A stretch of 64,000 nucleotides of DNA. Source: a virus. Shown here piece by piece: positions 17,701 through 23,520 of the stretch. A program made the position numbers and the translations under genes. The stretch is from the IMG/VR virus record IMGVR_UViG_3300027816_000081, positions 35,865 to 99,864 of that record; one strand, written 5' to 3'. Below the pieces are notes generated by a model that did no database searches, had not been told where the DNA came from, and saw only the letters and a program-made list of their open reading frames with translations. Position 1 is the stretch's first letter; each line of letters begins with the position of its first letter.

Positions 17701-18314
17701 AAGAATTGAACTGCACTTGCAGCAGTTGGGAAATCGTAAGTTGGAATTGCATTAACTGCATAGTCACCGGGGATACCCAAGCTCTGAACTGGATAACCGC
17801 CACTTAAGAACGTTGGATCAGTAATTACAATAGGAGTCTTCAAGTTAAACTGACCAGTTACTGAGTCAAACTCATTGATTCCCCAAGTTGAAGTTGTTGT
17901 ATCAAGCCAGTAAGCTCCGGCTGCTGGATTTCCAGTTGGTCTTGATGTTTGACCAACTAGACTTGCAAGATCAATGTCGGCTCTCAAGCAGAATACTCTG
18001 TTGGTGATTCCCAATGCAGAATATGCAGCTAGCAAACCATACTCGTTCAATTCATATCCCTGAATTGGAGTACCATTTGATGTAGAATAGAAGAACGGGT
18101 TACCGTATAGAGTAACAAGGTCACGCTGACTGGTTACTTGGAATAGCTTGCCTGCATTAGCGGCAGTTGTACCCTGAGCAATACCTGTACCAGTTGGGTT
18201 AGCTTTATTCTCTGCGGTTGCTAGAAGAATAAAGGGAATAGAGTTTGTCGGTGCTGGAAGGTATTGAGATTCGTCAATTACTGTAACTTCTACACCTGGA
18301 GATGCTAGTGCCAT
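14745..18314 (-). CDS. 18: Tail sheath protein gp18, with a large insertion (1189 aa)
   Basis: The N-terminus (MALASPGVEVTVIDES) and the C-terminal ~330 residues (GRKAQRAMVVQAMRAAI, then FNSQSALDRINVARLIAYIRRQL, WVDVAIEPVKAIEFIYIPVRV) are typical of contractile sheath subunits. T4 gp18 has 659 aa. Here about 500 extra residues lie in the middle (roughly residues 150-750), Ser/Thr/Gly/Asn-rich with beta-type character (TITVPAGPDNTVANL). These would form surface domains on the sheath. ATG 18314 has AAAGGA. A 5' leader of about 65 nt contains a hairpin. Function as contractile sheath is firm; the insertion's role is unknown. Confidence 0.93.
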   Translation of the reverse strand: MALASPGVEVTVIDESQYLPAPTNSIPFILLATAENKANPTGTGIAQGTTAANAGKLFQVTSQRDLVTLYGNPFFYSTSNGTPIQGYELNEYGLLAAYSALGITNRVFCLRADIDLASLVGQTSRPTGNPAAGAYWLDTTTSTWGINEFDSVTGQFNLKTPIVITDPTFLSGGYPVQSLGIPGDYAVNAIPTYDFPTAASAVQFFYKNTANNWVSIGSQAWLASWPTVQGTNAPSTLTAGNTLTILINNAVGPTITVPAGPDNTVANLVSQINALNYDYLSAAVVGGKLQLFSTQNASTLSNNVPYRLGISGTGTILADLGISSGVYSQPGFSYGTSAFQPLWQTGQTYPRPTGSVWIKVGSAGSGLNTVVSEWDAVTLNWVPKTVSYATSDVAAISALDSTGGQNIPAGTVYTQYAYNLDPVAIDNDPPLYYWERIATGPTIITGSVSNPSFTNGSYTLRVLVSIPGSASYGVYTMALGDNTDATDFVNAWNASAIPYTTATLTDADAIQLTHTTGGVIILSDFDDSTGVSSGLIEDAGFVIGSTVGVKEGPSFTTSFQPTQTSTSGVGSSLSLNVQVGYQKYYVNPNTFPNGGSGYVVGDTVTISGTQLGGATPANDLVVKVVSVNTGVVTGVTVVSGTAAPMYQTQLSNWVEFDMTANEGAPVSSPDNLTNWFYSVVDEVDIMVKTTAGWRGYRNADYDSNGFPLPSGVNATDPNGPLVSASEPTLQSDGTALVYGDIWIDVSDLENYPIINRWQSVDGTDKWVRIDNSDQTSSSGIVFADARWATNGTTNPANDPIPSIVSLLTSNYLDVDAPNANLYPVGMLLFNTRRSGYNVKQYRTNYFNADRFPDEVLPTEKDAWVSVSGLQSNGAPYMGRKAQRAMVVQAMRAAIDTNTAIRDEDNAFNMLATPNYPELQPNMVVLNNDRGQTGFIIGDTPMRLADSATDIQAWATNAAGATSTGEDGLVTRDTYMGLFYPSGIAPDLSGNLVAVPPSHMMIRTMLRNDNIAYPWFAPAGTRRGVIDNATSIGYIDAATGEFQVIKTRIGIRDVLYTNQINPLVFFTGNGLLNYGNKSSFNSQSALDRINVARLIAYIRRQLTIAARPFVFEPNDALTRQEISGVIETLMVDLVAKRGIYDYLVVCDESNNTPARIDRNELWVDVAIEPVKAIEFIYIPVRVFNTGEISG

Positions 18315-18355
18315 ATTATTTTTCCTTTTGTATGATTATGAGGTTTACCACCTAC

Positions 18356-18375
18356 CTTGATATATACATATCAAG
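18356..18375 (-). other. Hairpin in the sheath mRNA leader
   Basis: Perfect 8 bp stem CTTGATAT/ATATCAAG with a 4 nt loop, between the late promoter (18387-18394) and the Shine-Dalgarno. Probably a 5' stabiliser of an abundant late mRNA; no T-run follows. Confidence 0.5.
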
Positions 18376-18386
18376 ATTCTAATGAG

Positions 18387-18394
18387 TATTTAGT
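18387..18394 (-). promoter_or_regulatory. Late promoter for the sheath gene
   Basis: ACTAAATA followed by C on the minus strand, 72 nt before ATG 18314, giving a leader that contains the hairpin and AAAGGA. Confidence 0.6.
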
Positions 18395-18442
18395 TTATAA
18401 ATCAAAAAACTTGGTTTAACCGAACCTTTAAAGGTATAAATG

Positions 18443-18450
18443 CATAAATA
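18443..18450 (+). promoter_or_regulatory. Late promoter giving a predicted leaderless mRNA (ATG 18456)
   Basis: CATAAATA, 5 nt (ATATT), then ATG of the HNH gene. No Shine-Dalgarno. Confidence 0.6.
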
Positions 18451-18455
18451 ATATT

Positions 18456-18806
18456 ATGCTTAAGCGACCTATCTGTAGTAGTTGTAATAAGAATTACAGA
18501 GCAATCAATTATATCCGTAACGGAAAAACTTACTATCGCAGCATATGTGATAGCTGTGGTAAGAAGAAGGCTAAGAAAAAGCCACTAAGACCAAACTGGG
18601 AGAAGGCTGGATATAAAAAAAAGCCGCACTGTGATTTGTGCGGCTTCAAGAGTTTGTATCCTAGTCAAATGACCGTCTTTCATATTGACGGCGATCTTAA
18701 CAATGTTGCTTTCAATAATCTGAGGACTATCTGCCTTAACTGCGTTGAAGTAGTCAAGAAGAAAGAAGTCACTTGGAAGAGGGGCGACTTAACGGTTGAT
18801 TATTGA
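18456..18806 (+). CDS. HNH endonuclease-like zinc protein
   Basis: 116 aa on the plus strand against the local minus-strand operons. An N-terminal Cys4 pattern (CSSC near 8-11, CDSC near 31-34) is followed by a basic stretch (KKKAKKKP). A typical HNH core comes next: CDLCGF (59-64), FHIDGDLNN (near 75-83), NNLRTICLNC (near 87-96). The H-x-D-G-D and trailing CxxC are the metal and catalytic elements of HNH nucleases. It may be a homing-type selfish gene or a phage DNA-processing enzyme. Its 3' end overlaps the convergent dNMP kinase gene by 18 nt. Confidence 0.75.
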   Translation: MLKRPICSSCNKNYRAINYIRNGKTYYRSICDSCGKKKAKKKPLRPNWEKAGYKKKPHCDLCGFKSLYPSQMTVFHIDGDLNNVAFNNLRTICLNCVEVVKKKEVTWKRGDLTVDY

Positions 18807-19424
18807 TTCTATCTGCTTATGTAGATGGTCAATCGTATCGTTGTTGTCTAAGTCATAATCATATGCTATACCCACGCTGCTATACTCACTGGCGTGTACT
18901 CCATACTCATTTTCCAAAACAGCTTTAAGATTGTCCTTAACTATACTATTTGGTGTATGGTTAAACAATGCGGCTGTAGACAACCATTCAGGTTCTTCGC
19001 CGCGATGAGTTCGCATAGTGATACCACCTGCATTCTTAATGGCGACTAACTCGTTGGCAAAACGACAATCAGTAATAACGATATCGTCCTTGATATTTCG
19101 TAGTCTATTCTCTACGCTAGCAACCCAAATGTCATTGTGAAAGCTTTTACGAGCAACATCTGTTCCCCATTGCTGTAGTACCCAGCGGGGAGTAAGATGA
19201 GGGATATTAAGACGCTCTGCCCACCAAACGTCAACTTCCTCTCGCCATTCTCGGCTTGCTTTAGTTGAACCCTCAAGAAGTTCTCGGTCCCAATTGAAAA
19301 TGACTGCAACCGCATCCTTCAATGCGCCCGCAAAACTCATTCTCTTGAAACCATGAAAAGTGCAAAGATAGTCTGCGGCAGTGTCCTTGCCCGACCCGAT
19401 TAGTCCTGTAATTCCTATAATCAT
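18789..19424 (-). CDS. 1: Deoxynucleoside monophosphate kinase (T4 gp1-like)
   Basis: The product from ATG 19424 (211 aa) begins MIIGITGLIGSGKDTAADYL, with P-loop G7-L-I-G-S-G-K13-D-T, as in dNMP kinases. Later segments (RWVLQQWGTDVAR near 89-101, IVITDCRFANEL near 122-133) match the nucleotide- and acceptor-binding parts of the family. It would phosphorylate dNMPs for phage DNA synthesis. The frame extends to 19478, but the extension would cross the promoter. A near-consensus sigma-70 promoter ends 6 nt before this ATG and there is no Shine-Dalgarno, so a leaderless early mRNA is predicted. Confidence 0.85.
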   Translation of the reverse strand: MIIGITGLIGSGKDTAADYLCTFHGFKRMSFAGALKDAVAVIFNWDRELLEGSTKASREWREEVDVWWAERLNIPHLTPRWVLQQWGTDVARKSFHNDIWVASVENRLRNIKDDIVITDCRFANELVAIKNAGGITMRTHRGEEPEWLSTAALFNHTPNSIVKDNLKAVLENEYGVHASEYSSVGIAYDYDLDNNDTIDHLHKQIESIINR

Positions 19425-19430
19425 TCTTAT

Positions 19431-19459
19431 ACTATAACATAAGAATATTAGATTGTCAA
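19431..19459 (-). promoter_or_regulatory. Early sigma-70 promoter, predicted leaderless (ATG 19424)
   Basis: TTGACA (19454-19459), 17 bp, TATAGT (19431-19436), then 6 nt to ATG 19424. The A of ATG falls at the expected +1. Confidence 0.85.
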
Positions 19460-19462
19460 GCC

Positions 19463-20248
19463 TTATCCTTGAATCCAAGTTAGTGGTTGTGAATAATCCT
19501 GATACTTACGTAGATCGTCAATCAATCTTTCTTGCTCGGCTTTAGATTCAGCCTTCATAGCAGAACCATTCAAACTTGTGCCGCCGCCTGGGCCTGCAAT
19601 AGTTCCAAACTTTTCACGAGCTTCACCGATGATGCCCTTCAGAACAGCAAGAGTATAATCACCAATCCAAACACCTGCACCAGGATCCTGAATAAGTTCA
19701 ATTTCAGGACGCTGGATATCAGCCCAGATAAGAATGCGTTCACCTGAACCCTTGAAGTCACGAACCACTTTCAGTAGTTTGGTTACTGGGTTAAACGTGT
19801 AAGTTACATAACCACCAAACATACGTGCTGCAAGTTCAACATAACCGGCATAGAAGTCGTATGTAGCCATACCGCCTGTATAGTTATAGTTCAACAGGTA
19901 AGTGTTCAGAATGGCACTAGAGAACGGATCAAACGCAGTAGAGCTAGGTCCAGTTTCAAGACCTACTGTTCTACGGAATAATGCACGAACGTTGATAAAC
20001 TCTTCTGGCAGTGTGTACTCATACACGTTCTTCTCAACACGCATAAGGGTATAACTTTCAATCGTTGCGTTCTGCGCTCTTTGACGATAAAGCTTTACTG
20101 CATAGTTGTATGCAGCTTCGTAATGGTCTGGATCAAGTTCAAGATCAATGATATCGCCGCCCAAACGTAAACGAAGGTTCTCAAAGAGACCTTCCTTAAG
20201 CTGTGTTAGGTCGTAGTTAGTTGGTGTTGCTAGTGGGTCTGCTGCCAT
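19463..20248 (-). CDS. 13: Neck protein gp13
   Basis: The 261 aa product matches the gp13 neck family: N-terminal helices with YNYAVKLYRQRAQ (near 48-60), EYTLPEEFINVRALFRR near 76-92, and the hallmark C-terminal block LGEAREKF-type segment (IIGEAREKFGTIAGPGGGTSLNG near 205-228). gp13 and gp14 complete the head-tail connector in T4. ATG 20248 has CAGGAAA and a late promoter upstream. The dNMP kinase promoter lies just downstream of its stop. gp14/gp15-like genes are found 3.3 kb away on the other strand. Confidence 0.88.
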   Translation of the reverse strand: MAADPLATPTNYDLTQLKEGLFENLRLRLGGDIIDLELDPDHYEAAYNYAVKLYRQRAQNATIESYTLMRVEKNVYEYTLPEEFINVRALFRRTVGLETGPSSTAFDPFSSAILNTYLLNYNYTGGMATYDFYAGYVELAARMFGGYVTYTFNPVTKLLKVVRDFKGSGERILIWADIQRPEIELIQDPGAGVWIGDYTLAVLKGIIGEAREKFGTIAGPGGGTSLNGSAMKAESKAEQERLIDDLRKYQDYSQPLTWIQG

Positions 20249-20267
20249 AATCGTTTCCTGTTAAAGT

Positions 20268-20275
20268 TATTTATC
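20268..20275 (-). promoter_or_regulatory. Late promoter for gp13
   Basis: GATAAATA on the minus strand 19 nt before ATG 20248; leader contains CAGGAAA. Confidence 0.7.
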
Positions 20276-20311
20276 AGGAAACGTCATGACCTTTATTCTC
20301 TTTTAGGGTTA

Positions 20312-20551
20312 CTAAAGCTTAAAAGCTTCCTTCTCCTTAGTCTGCACACAGTTGACCACATCCTGAACAGTGTATAGATTTTCCGCTTCATCGTCGGTAA
20401 TGGAAATATTGAACGTTTCTTCAAGCGTCATTACTAATTCAATAACGTCAAGATCGTCGCCGCCCAAATCATCTACTAGGTGGTCCTGATCGCTGACTAG
20501 ATCAACCCCGAAGTGTTCAGCAACAACTTTTGAAATTACAGGGCAACTCAT
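20312..20551 (-). CDS. Acyl carrier-like protein lacking the phosphopantetheine serine
   Basis: The 79 aa acidic protein aligns along its length with bacterial acyl carrier proteins: VDDLGGDDLDVIELVMTLEE (27-46) matches the family's DLGADSLDTVELVMALEE, followed by DDEAENLYTVQDVV. The residue that should be the 4'-phosphopantetheine-bearing Ser is Asp33 (codon GAT). It therefore cannot carry an acyl chain in the usual way. Translation is coupled to the upstream MazG gene (TAATG). Possible roles are binding ACP partner enzymes such as the host's, or a structural helical adaptor; both are inference. A sequencing error would need more than one base change for most Ser codons. Confidence 0.85.
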   Translation of the reverse strand: MSCPVISKVVAEHFGVDLVSDQDHLVDDLGGDDLDVIELVMTLEETFNISITDDEAENLYTVQDVVNCVQTKEKEAFKL

Positions 20552-20964
20552 TATAGATCGCCCTCTTTGCGGTTTTCGCTGTAGTGAGCATCAAACTTAC
20601 CACCCGGATAGCGTGACTGTAGCTTGTCTACGTTTTCAGCAAGCACTTCATTAGGGTCAAGTCCGAGTGCGTTACAAGCATTAGCCCAGTACCAAGCAAT
20701 GTCGCCCAGTTCACGCTTCATATGGAAGATGTTGTCCTCATTGAGAGGTTTGCCCTGGAAGAGGATCTTCTTAACGATTTCTTCAAACTCGCCACCTTCA
20801 CTGCCGAGTCCAGTGCTTGCTGTCATTAGTAACGCAATATTGACGTTACTAGAAGCATCAAGCTCCTTAAGGCGTTCAATGAGGGCAGCTAGGTCCTTAC
20901 TCTGATCACTGCATACAGTGAGGACGAAGTCTGCGTACTTGTTTAGATCAATTTGGGTTGTCAT
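20551..20964 (-). CDS. mazG: MazG-type nucleotide pyrophosphohydrolase
   Basis: The 137 aa protein carries the all-alpha NTP pyrophosphatase signature: LGSEGGEFEEIVKKIL near 53-68 (ExxE), then HMKRELGDIAWYWANACNALGL near 82-103 (ExxD), ending with NVDKLQSRYPGGKFD. MazG enzymes hydrolyse NTPs or dNTPs, and phage versions are proposed to alter nucleotide pools or alarmone levels. ATG 20964 has AAAAGGA. It lies just downstream of the 386 aa gene and shares its early promoter. Confidence 0.88.
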   Translation of the reverse strand: MTTQIDLNKYADFVLTVCSDQSKDLAALIERLKELDASSNVNIALLMTASTGLGSEGGEFEEIVKKILFQGKPLNEDNIFHMKRELGDIAWYWANACNALGLDPNEVLAENVDKLQSRYPGGKFDAHYSENRKEGDL

Positions 20965-20975
20965 ATATTTTCCTT

Positions 20976-22136
20976 TTAGAATGCCTTAAGAATGATCATA
21001 TCAGCGTTGAAGCGACCATTAGGTACAGCCTCAACAGCCTTGATCTCCTTGAAATACTTACGAGCAGCAGGCTTACTACCCATCAGTGCCTTAATCTGTT
21101 CAACGGGCTTGCGAAGCGTCTTAACACCCGATTCCTTCTTGTCAAAGCCAATCACAGTGTTACCCTTAACCATCAGGCACTTGCTATAATCGTCTGCGAC
21201 ATAGTGATGCATCTTGCGCTTCTTAGTGTCATAGACCCAAGCTTCGGTGCTCTCATGAAGCTTAACGGGGCTTAGACCAGTCAATTCAAGCTTGAGTGCA
21301 TCATCCTTGAACGACTTGCAGTGCTTAAGCTTAGCAACGACACGCTCGACCGGAACAGCCTTCTTAGCACGGGGCTTCTTCACAGTCTTCTTGAGTGCGA
21401 TGTATCCATTCAGTTCTGCAACGATTTCTTCAATCAGCTTGATAGCATAGCGCATTTGCAGCTTGCCAATGTTAGAGTATGCTTCGTTAAGCTGTTCATC
21501 TTTGCCTGCCTGGGCTTCACGAAATTCATCAAGAAGATGGCCCCAACGCTTAATCGCAGCAGCGATATGCTGGGGAAGAACGTTGCGCTTTTCAAGAGCA
21601 GACATTGCACGACGGTTGAGATTGAAGTCCTTAGGATACTTAGCGTCAATGAATTCGTCCCAAATCAGTTCAATGTCGCTAAGGGCCTCGTCAGCCTTTT
21701 CACGCATTACTTCCTGAATGTTGACGACCTTTTTGGGCTTTTCTTCGCCGTCAGTTTCTTCCTTCTTAGCCTTGAGTTCTGCACCTTCGGCAGCAAGACC
21801 TTCAACCCACTTCACAATGCCAGTCTTGTAGTTGTCAGGGATAATGTCAGGATTGACTTCAAGCAAATGTGCAGTGGTAGCCCAATGACTATGCATATCA
21901 ACCTTCCAGTCGGGAAGACGATTGATCTTAGTCAAGTAGTCCTTAGGGAAATTCTTCTTGATGTATTCCTTGACCTTAGTACCGCAATCCTTGCGCTCAA
22001 GATCATAGTGGACAAAGAACCTTGCCTTTTCCCAATTGTCTGTAGGCACCAAGCTAAAACGGTTAACGCCACGACGAGGGGCACGGACAGTCTTCTTAGA
22101 AGCTTTAGCTTTAATGAGGGCGGGGCGACGAGCCAT
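20976..22136 (-). CDS. Unknown early protein, 386 aa, basic N-terminus
   Basis: Starts MARRPALIKAKASKKTVRAPRR, a strongly basic tail, then a mixed helical protein with DWKVDMHSHWATTAHLLE near 76-93 and a Lys/Glu-rich hinge near 118-140. The C-terminal part (KLHESTEAWVYDTKKRKMHHYVADDYSKCLMVKGNTVIGF near 293-332) looks like a small beta domain. ATG has CAGGAG upstream and a perfect early promoter. It leads the early operon with MazG and the ACP-like gene. The tail suggests nucleic-acid binding. No enzyme motif is seen. Confidence 0.65.
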   Translation of the reverse strand: MARRPALIKAKASKKTVRAPRRGVNRFSLVPTDNWEKARFFVHYDLERKDCGTKVKEYIKKNFPKDYLTKINRLPDWKVDMHSHWATTAHLLEVNPDIIPDNYKTGIVKWVEGLAAEGAELKAKKEETDGEEKPKKVVNIQEVMREKADEALSDIELIWDEFIDAKYPKDFNLNRRAMSALEKRNVLPQHIAAAIKRWGHLLDEFREAQAGKDEQLNEAYSNIGKLQMRYAIKLIEEIVAELNGYIALKKTVKKPRAKKAVPVERVVAKLKHCKSFKDDALKLELTGLSPVKLHESTEAWVYDTKKRKMHHYVADDYSKCLMVKGNTVIGFDKKESGVKTLRKPVEQIKALMGSKPAARKYFKEIKAVEAVPNGRFNADMIILKAF

Positions 22137-22167
22137 GTTTATCTCCTGAATTTCAGATTACTTATAC

Positions 22168-22196
22168 ACTATACAATAGCCATAGGTAATTGTCAA
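22168..22196 (-). promoter_or_regulatory. Early sigma-70 promoter
   Basis: TTGACA (22191-22196), 17 bp, TATAGT (22168-22173), 32 nt before ATG 22136, with a normal leader carrying CAGGAG. Confidence 0.9.
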
Positions 22197-22204
22197 CCAA
22201 AAAA

Positions 22205-22582
22205 TTACCTAATTTTGATTTCATGTAGTGGTTTGCGCCCGCTAAACATACAGACACCTTTTTCACGAGTTAGGTCTGCTGCATTTTGCGGGTTACTGTC
22301 CCACATGGCAAACAAATCTTCATTGGTGATACCGTCTTCACAATCCATGGCGTAGATTTCATAGTGGCGGCCGGGATTGAATCGTGCCCTAAGTTGCATG
22401 GACATAAGGATATCGTCAAGTGGATTCTTGCCCGGCTTATCACCCTTGAGAATATTCCAAGTATCAAACTTATCTTGTTCTTCATACTGTGTGATTGGCA
22501 CGATGGCTTCAATTCCATACTGATTCCACATGAAGAGGTATGCGTTAGTAGTCATAGTTGCTTCCGTCACCGGCAGTTCCAT
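22205..22582 (-). CDS. Unknown early protein (125 aa)
   Basis: ATG 22582 overlaps the stop of the upstream gene (TAATG). A second ATG at 22555 (MTTNAYLFMWNQYGIEAIVP) is also a possible start. The sequence LFMWNQYGIEAIVPITQYEE and NPGRHYEIYAMDCEDGITNEDLFAMWDSNPQNAADLTREKG has the look of a compact alpha/beta domain. It ends with SGRKPLHEIKIR. I do not recognise the family. It shares an early promoter with the 118 aa gene upstream. Confidence 0.6.
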   Translation of the reverse strand: MELPVTEATMTTNAYLFMWNQYGIEAIVPITQYEEQDKFDTWNILKGDKPGKNPLDDILMSMQLRARFNPGRHYEIYAMDCEDGITNEDLFAMWDSNPQNAADLTREKGVCMFSGRKPLHEIKIR

Positions 22583-22938
22583 TATCCAAAAATCTTCCGC
22601 TGTTCGGAATCATCGCCGTGGGTGAAATCGTAGTCATTCAACAGGCGGAGCTTCTGCCTCTGCAGGTCGTTGATTTCTTCGGCCTGCTTTAAAACCTCAC
22701 CCATCCGCTCAACGAGACTCTTAAGATCGTGAAGGCTTGCAGGAAGATCAATCTCGGTTGCACCTTCTGCGTGGGTGCGAGTGCGAAGATAACCCTTATA
22801 CTTGGTTTCCGGTTCAAATAGTCGGTTTACTTCGTCCTTAAAGAAGGGGAGGTAGCGTGTGATATACTCAGCCTTTTCATCAATCATATGATTGAGAACC
22901 TTGAACGCAGACGATTCTATGATTTCTTGTTCGGTCAT
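22582..22938 (-). CDS. Unknown helical early protein (118 aa)
   Basis: Start chosen at ATG 22938 (MTEQEIIESSAFKVL), with AAGGAG upstream; a TTG one codon earlier is less likely. The C-terminal half (ASLHDLKSLVERMGEVLKQAEEINDLQRQKLRLLNDYDF near 70-108) is a predicted coiled coil. No catalytic motif. First gene behind its own early promoter. Confidence 0.65.
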   Translation of the reverse strand: MTEQEIIESSAFKVLNHMIDEKAEYITRYLPFFKDEVNRLFEPETKYKGYLRTRTHAEGATEIDLPASLHDLKSLVERMGEVLKQAEEINDLQRQKLRLLNDYDFTHGDDSEQRKIFG

Positions 22939-22962
22939 CAATTGTCTCCTTGCTATAATCTT

Positions 22963-22991
22963 GTTATAGCATTTTGGGTAACCGTTGTCAA
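22963..22991 (-). promoter_or_regulatory. Early sigma-70 promoter
   Basis: TTGACA (22986-22991), 17 bp, TATAAC (22963-22968), then a leader with AAGGAG before ATG 22938. Confidence 0.88.
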
Positions 22992-22995
22992 CCGA

Positions 22996-23433
22996 TTAAT
23001 GAACTATTTTTCTTGCTGAATTCTTTTGGTTGGAAAAATCGTTGTTCATTACTGACTTTTTACCATGGCAGAGTTTACAAATGGTGTCTACGTTCTCCGG
23101 AACATTATTGAAATGGTCTCCGTCAAGATGCTCTAAATCCAATGCATTGAGCATGTCTAGATTTTTCCACGACTTTGATGGTACGGGGCATTTCCAACCC
23201 AGCCGGCCATCTGCGTTTTCACAGTATTCTTTTTTGTGAATCGTAATGCCCGCCATCGCCGGGCCAAAAAACCCAGTCGTTCTAGCTTTATAGCAAGTTC
23301 CGCATTCTGATTTGATAGACCAATTTTTCCAATCTCTAACCATCACCGGCCGAATGCATCCAGGATTGATACAAGTGGGCAGAGAATAACCTTCGCTAAA
23401 GAATTTTTCCTTCATTTGCGGGCCTAGTTTCAT
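22996..23433 (-). CDS. HNH endonuclease
   Basis: 145 aa. It has two CxxC-type pairs in the N-terminal half (C22...C27, CGTC near 44-47) and an HNH core LDLEHLDGDHFNNVPENVDTICKLCHGKKS near 98-127, with E-H-L-D-G-D, the central Asn and a final CxxCH. This is the arrangement of phage free-standing HNH nucleases. AAAGG precedes ATG 23433, and it has its own early promoter. Probable selfish or homing-type gene between the gp13 region and the gp14-like gene; alternatively an endonuclease VII-like enzyme. Confidence 0.8.
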   Translation of the reverse strand: MKLGPQMKEKFFSEGYSLPTCINPGCIRPVMVRDWKNWSIKSECGTCYKARTTGFFGPAMAGITIHKKEYCENADGRLGWKCPVPSKSWKNLDMLNALDLEHLDGDHFNNVPENVDTICKLCHGKKSVMNNDFSNQKNSARKIVH

Positions 23434-23467
23434 ATACTAACCTTTCATTTCTGTGGTTGCAATTACG

Positions 23468-23496
23468 CTTGTATCATTATTGCGAACCCGTGTCAA
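23468..23496 (-). promoter_or_regulatory. Early sigma-70 promoter, weak -10
   Basis: TTGACA (23491-23496), 17 bp, TACAAG (23468-23473). It drives the HNH gene and is back-to-back with the plus-strand late promoter at 23508. Confidence 0.65.
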
Positions 23497-23507
23497 CCGT
23501 TTTTTAC

Positions 23508-23515
23508 GATAAATA
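23508..23515 (+). promoter_or_regulatory. Late promoter giving a predicted leaderless mRNA (ATG 23521)
   Basis: GATAAATA, 5 nt (ACTAT), then ATG of the gp14-like gene, with no Shine-Dalgarno. Confidence 0.65.
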
Positions 23516-23520
23516 ACTAT

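Noticed and set aside
19425-19478. N-terminal extension of dNMP kinase to 19478
   Set aside because: It crosses a near-consensus promoter and the P-loop protein naturally starts at MIIGITG.
20958-22355. Plus-strand open frames opposite the MazG and 386 aa genes
   Set aside because: Antisense shadows of strongly supported minus-strand genes with early promoters and Shine-Dalgarno sites.
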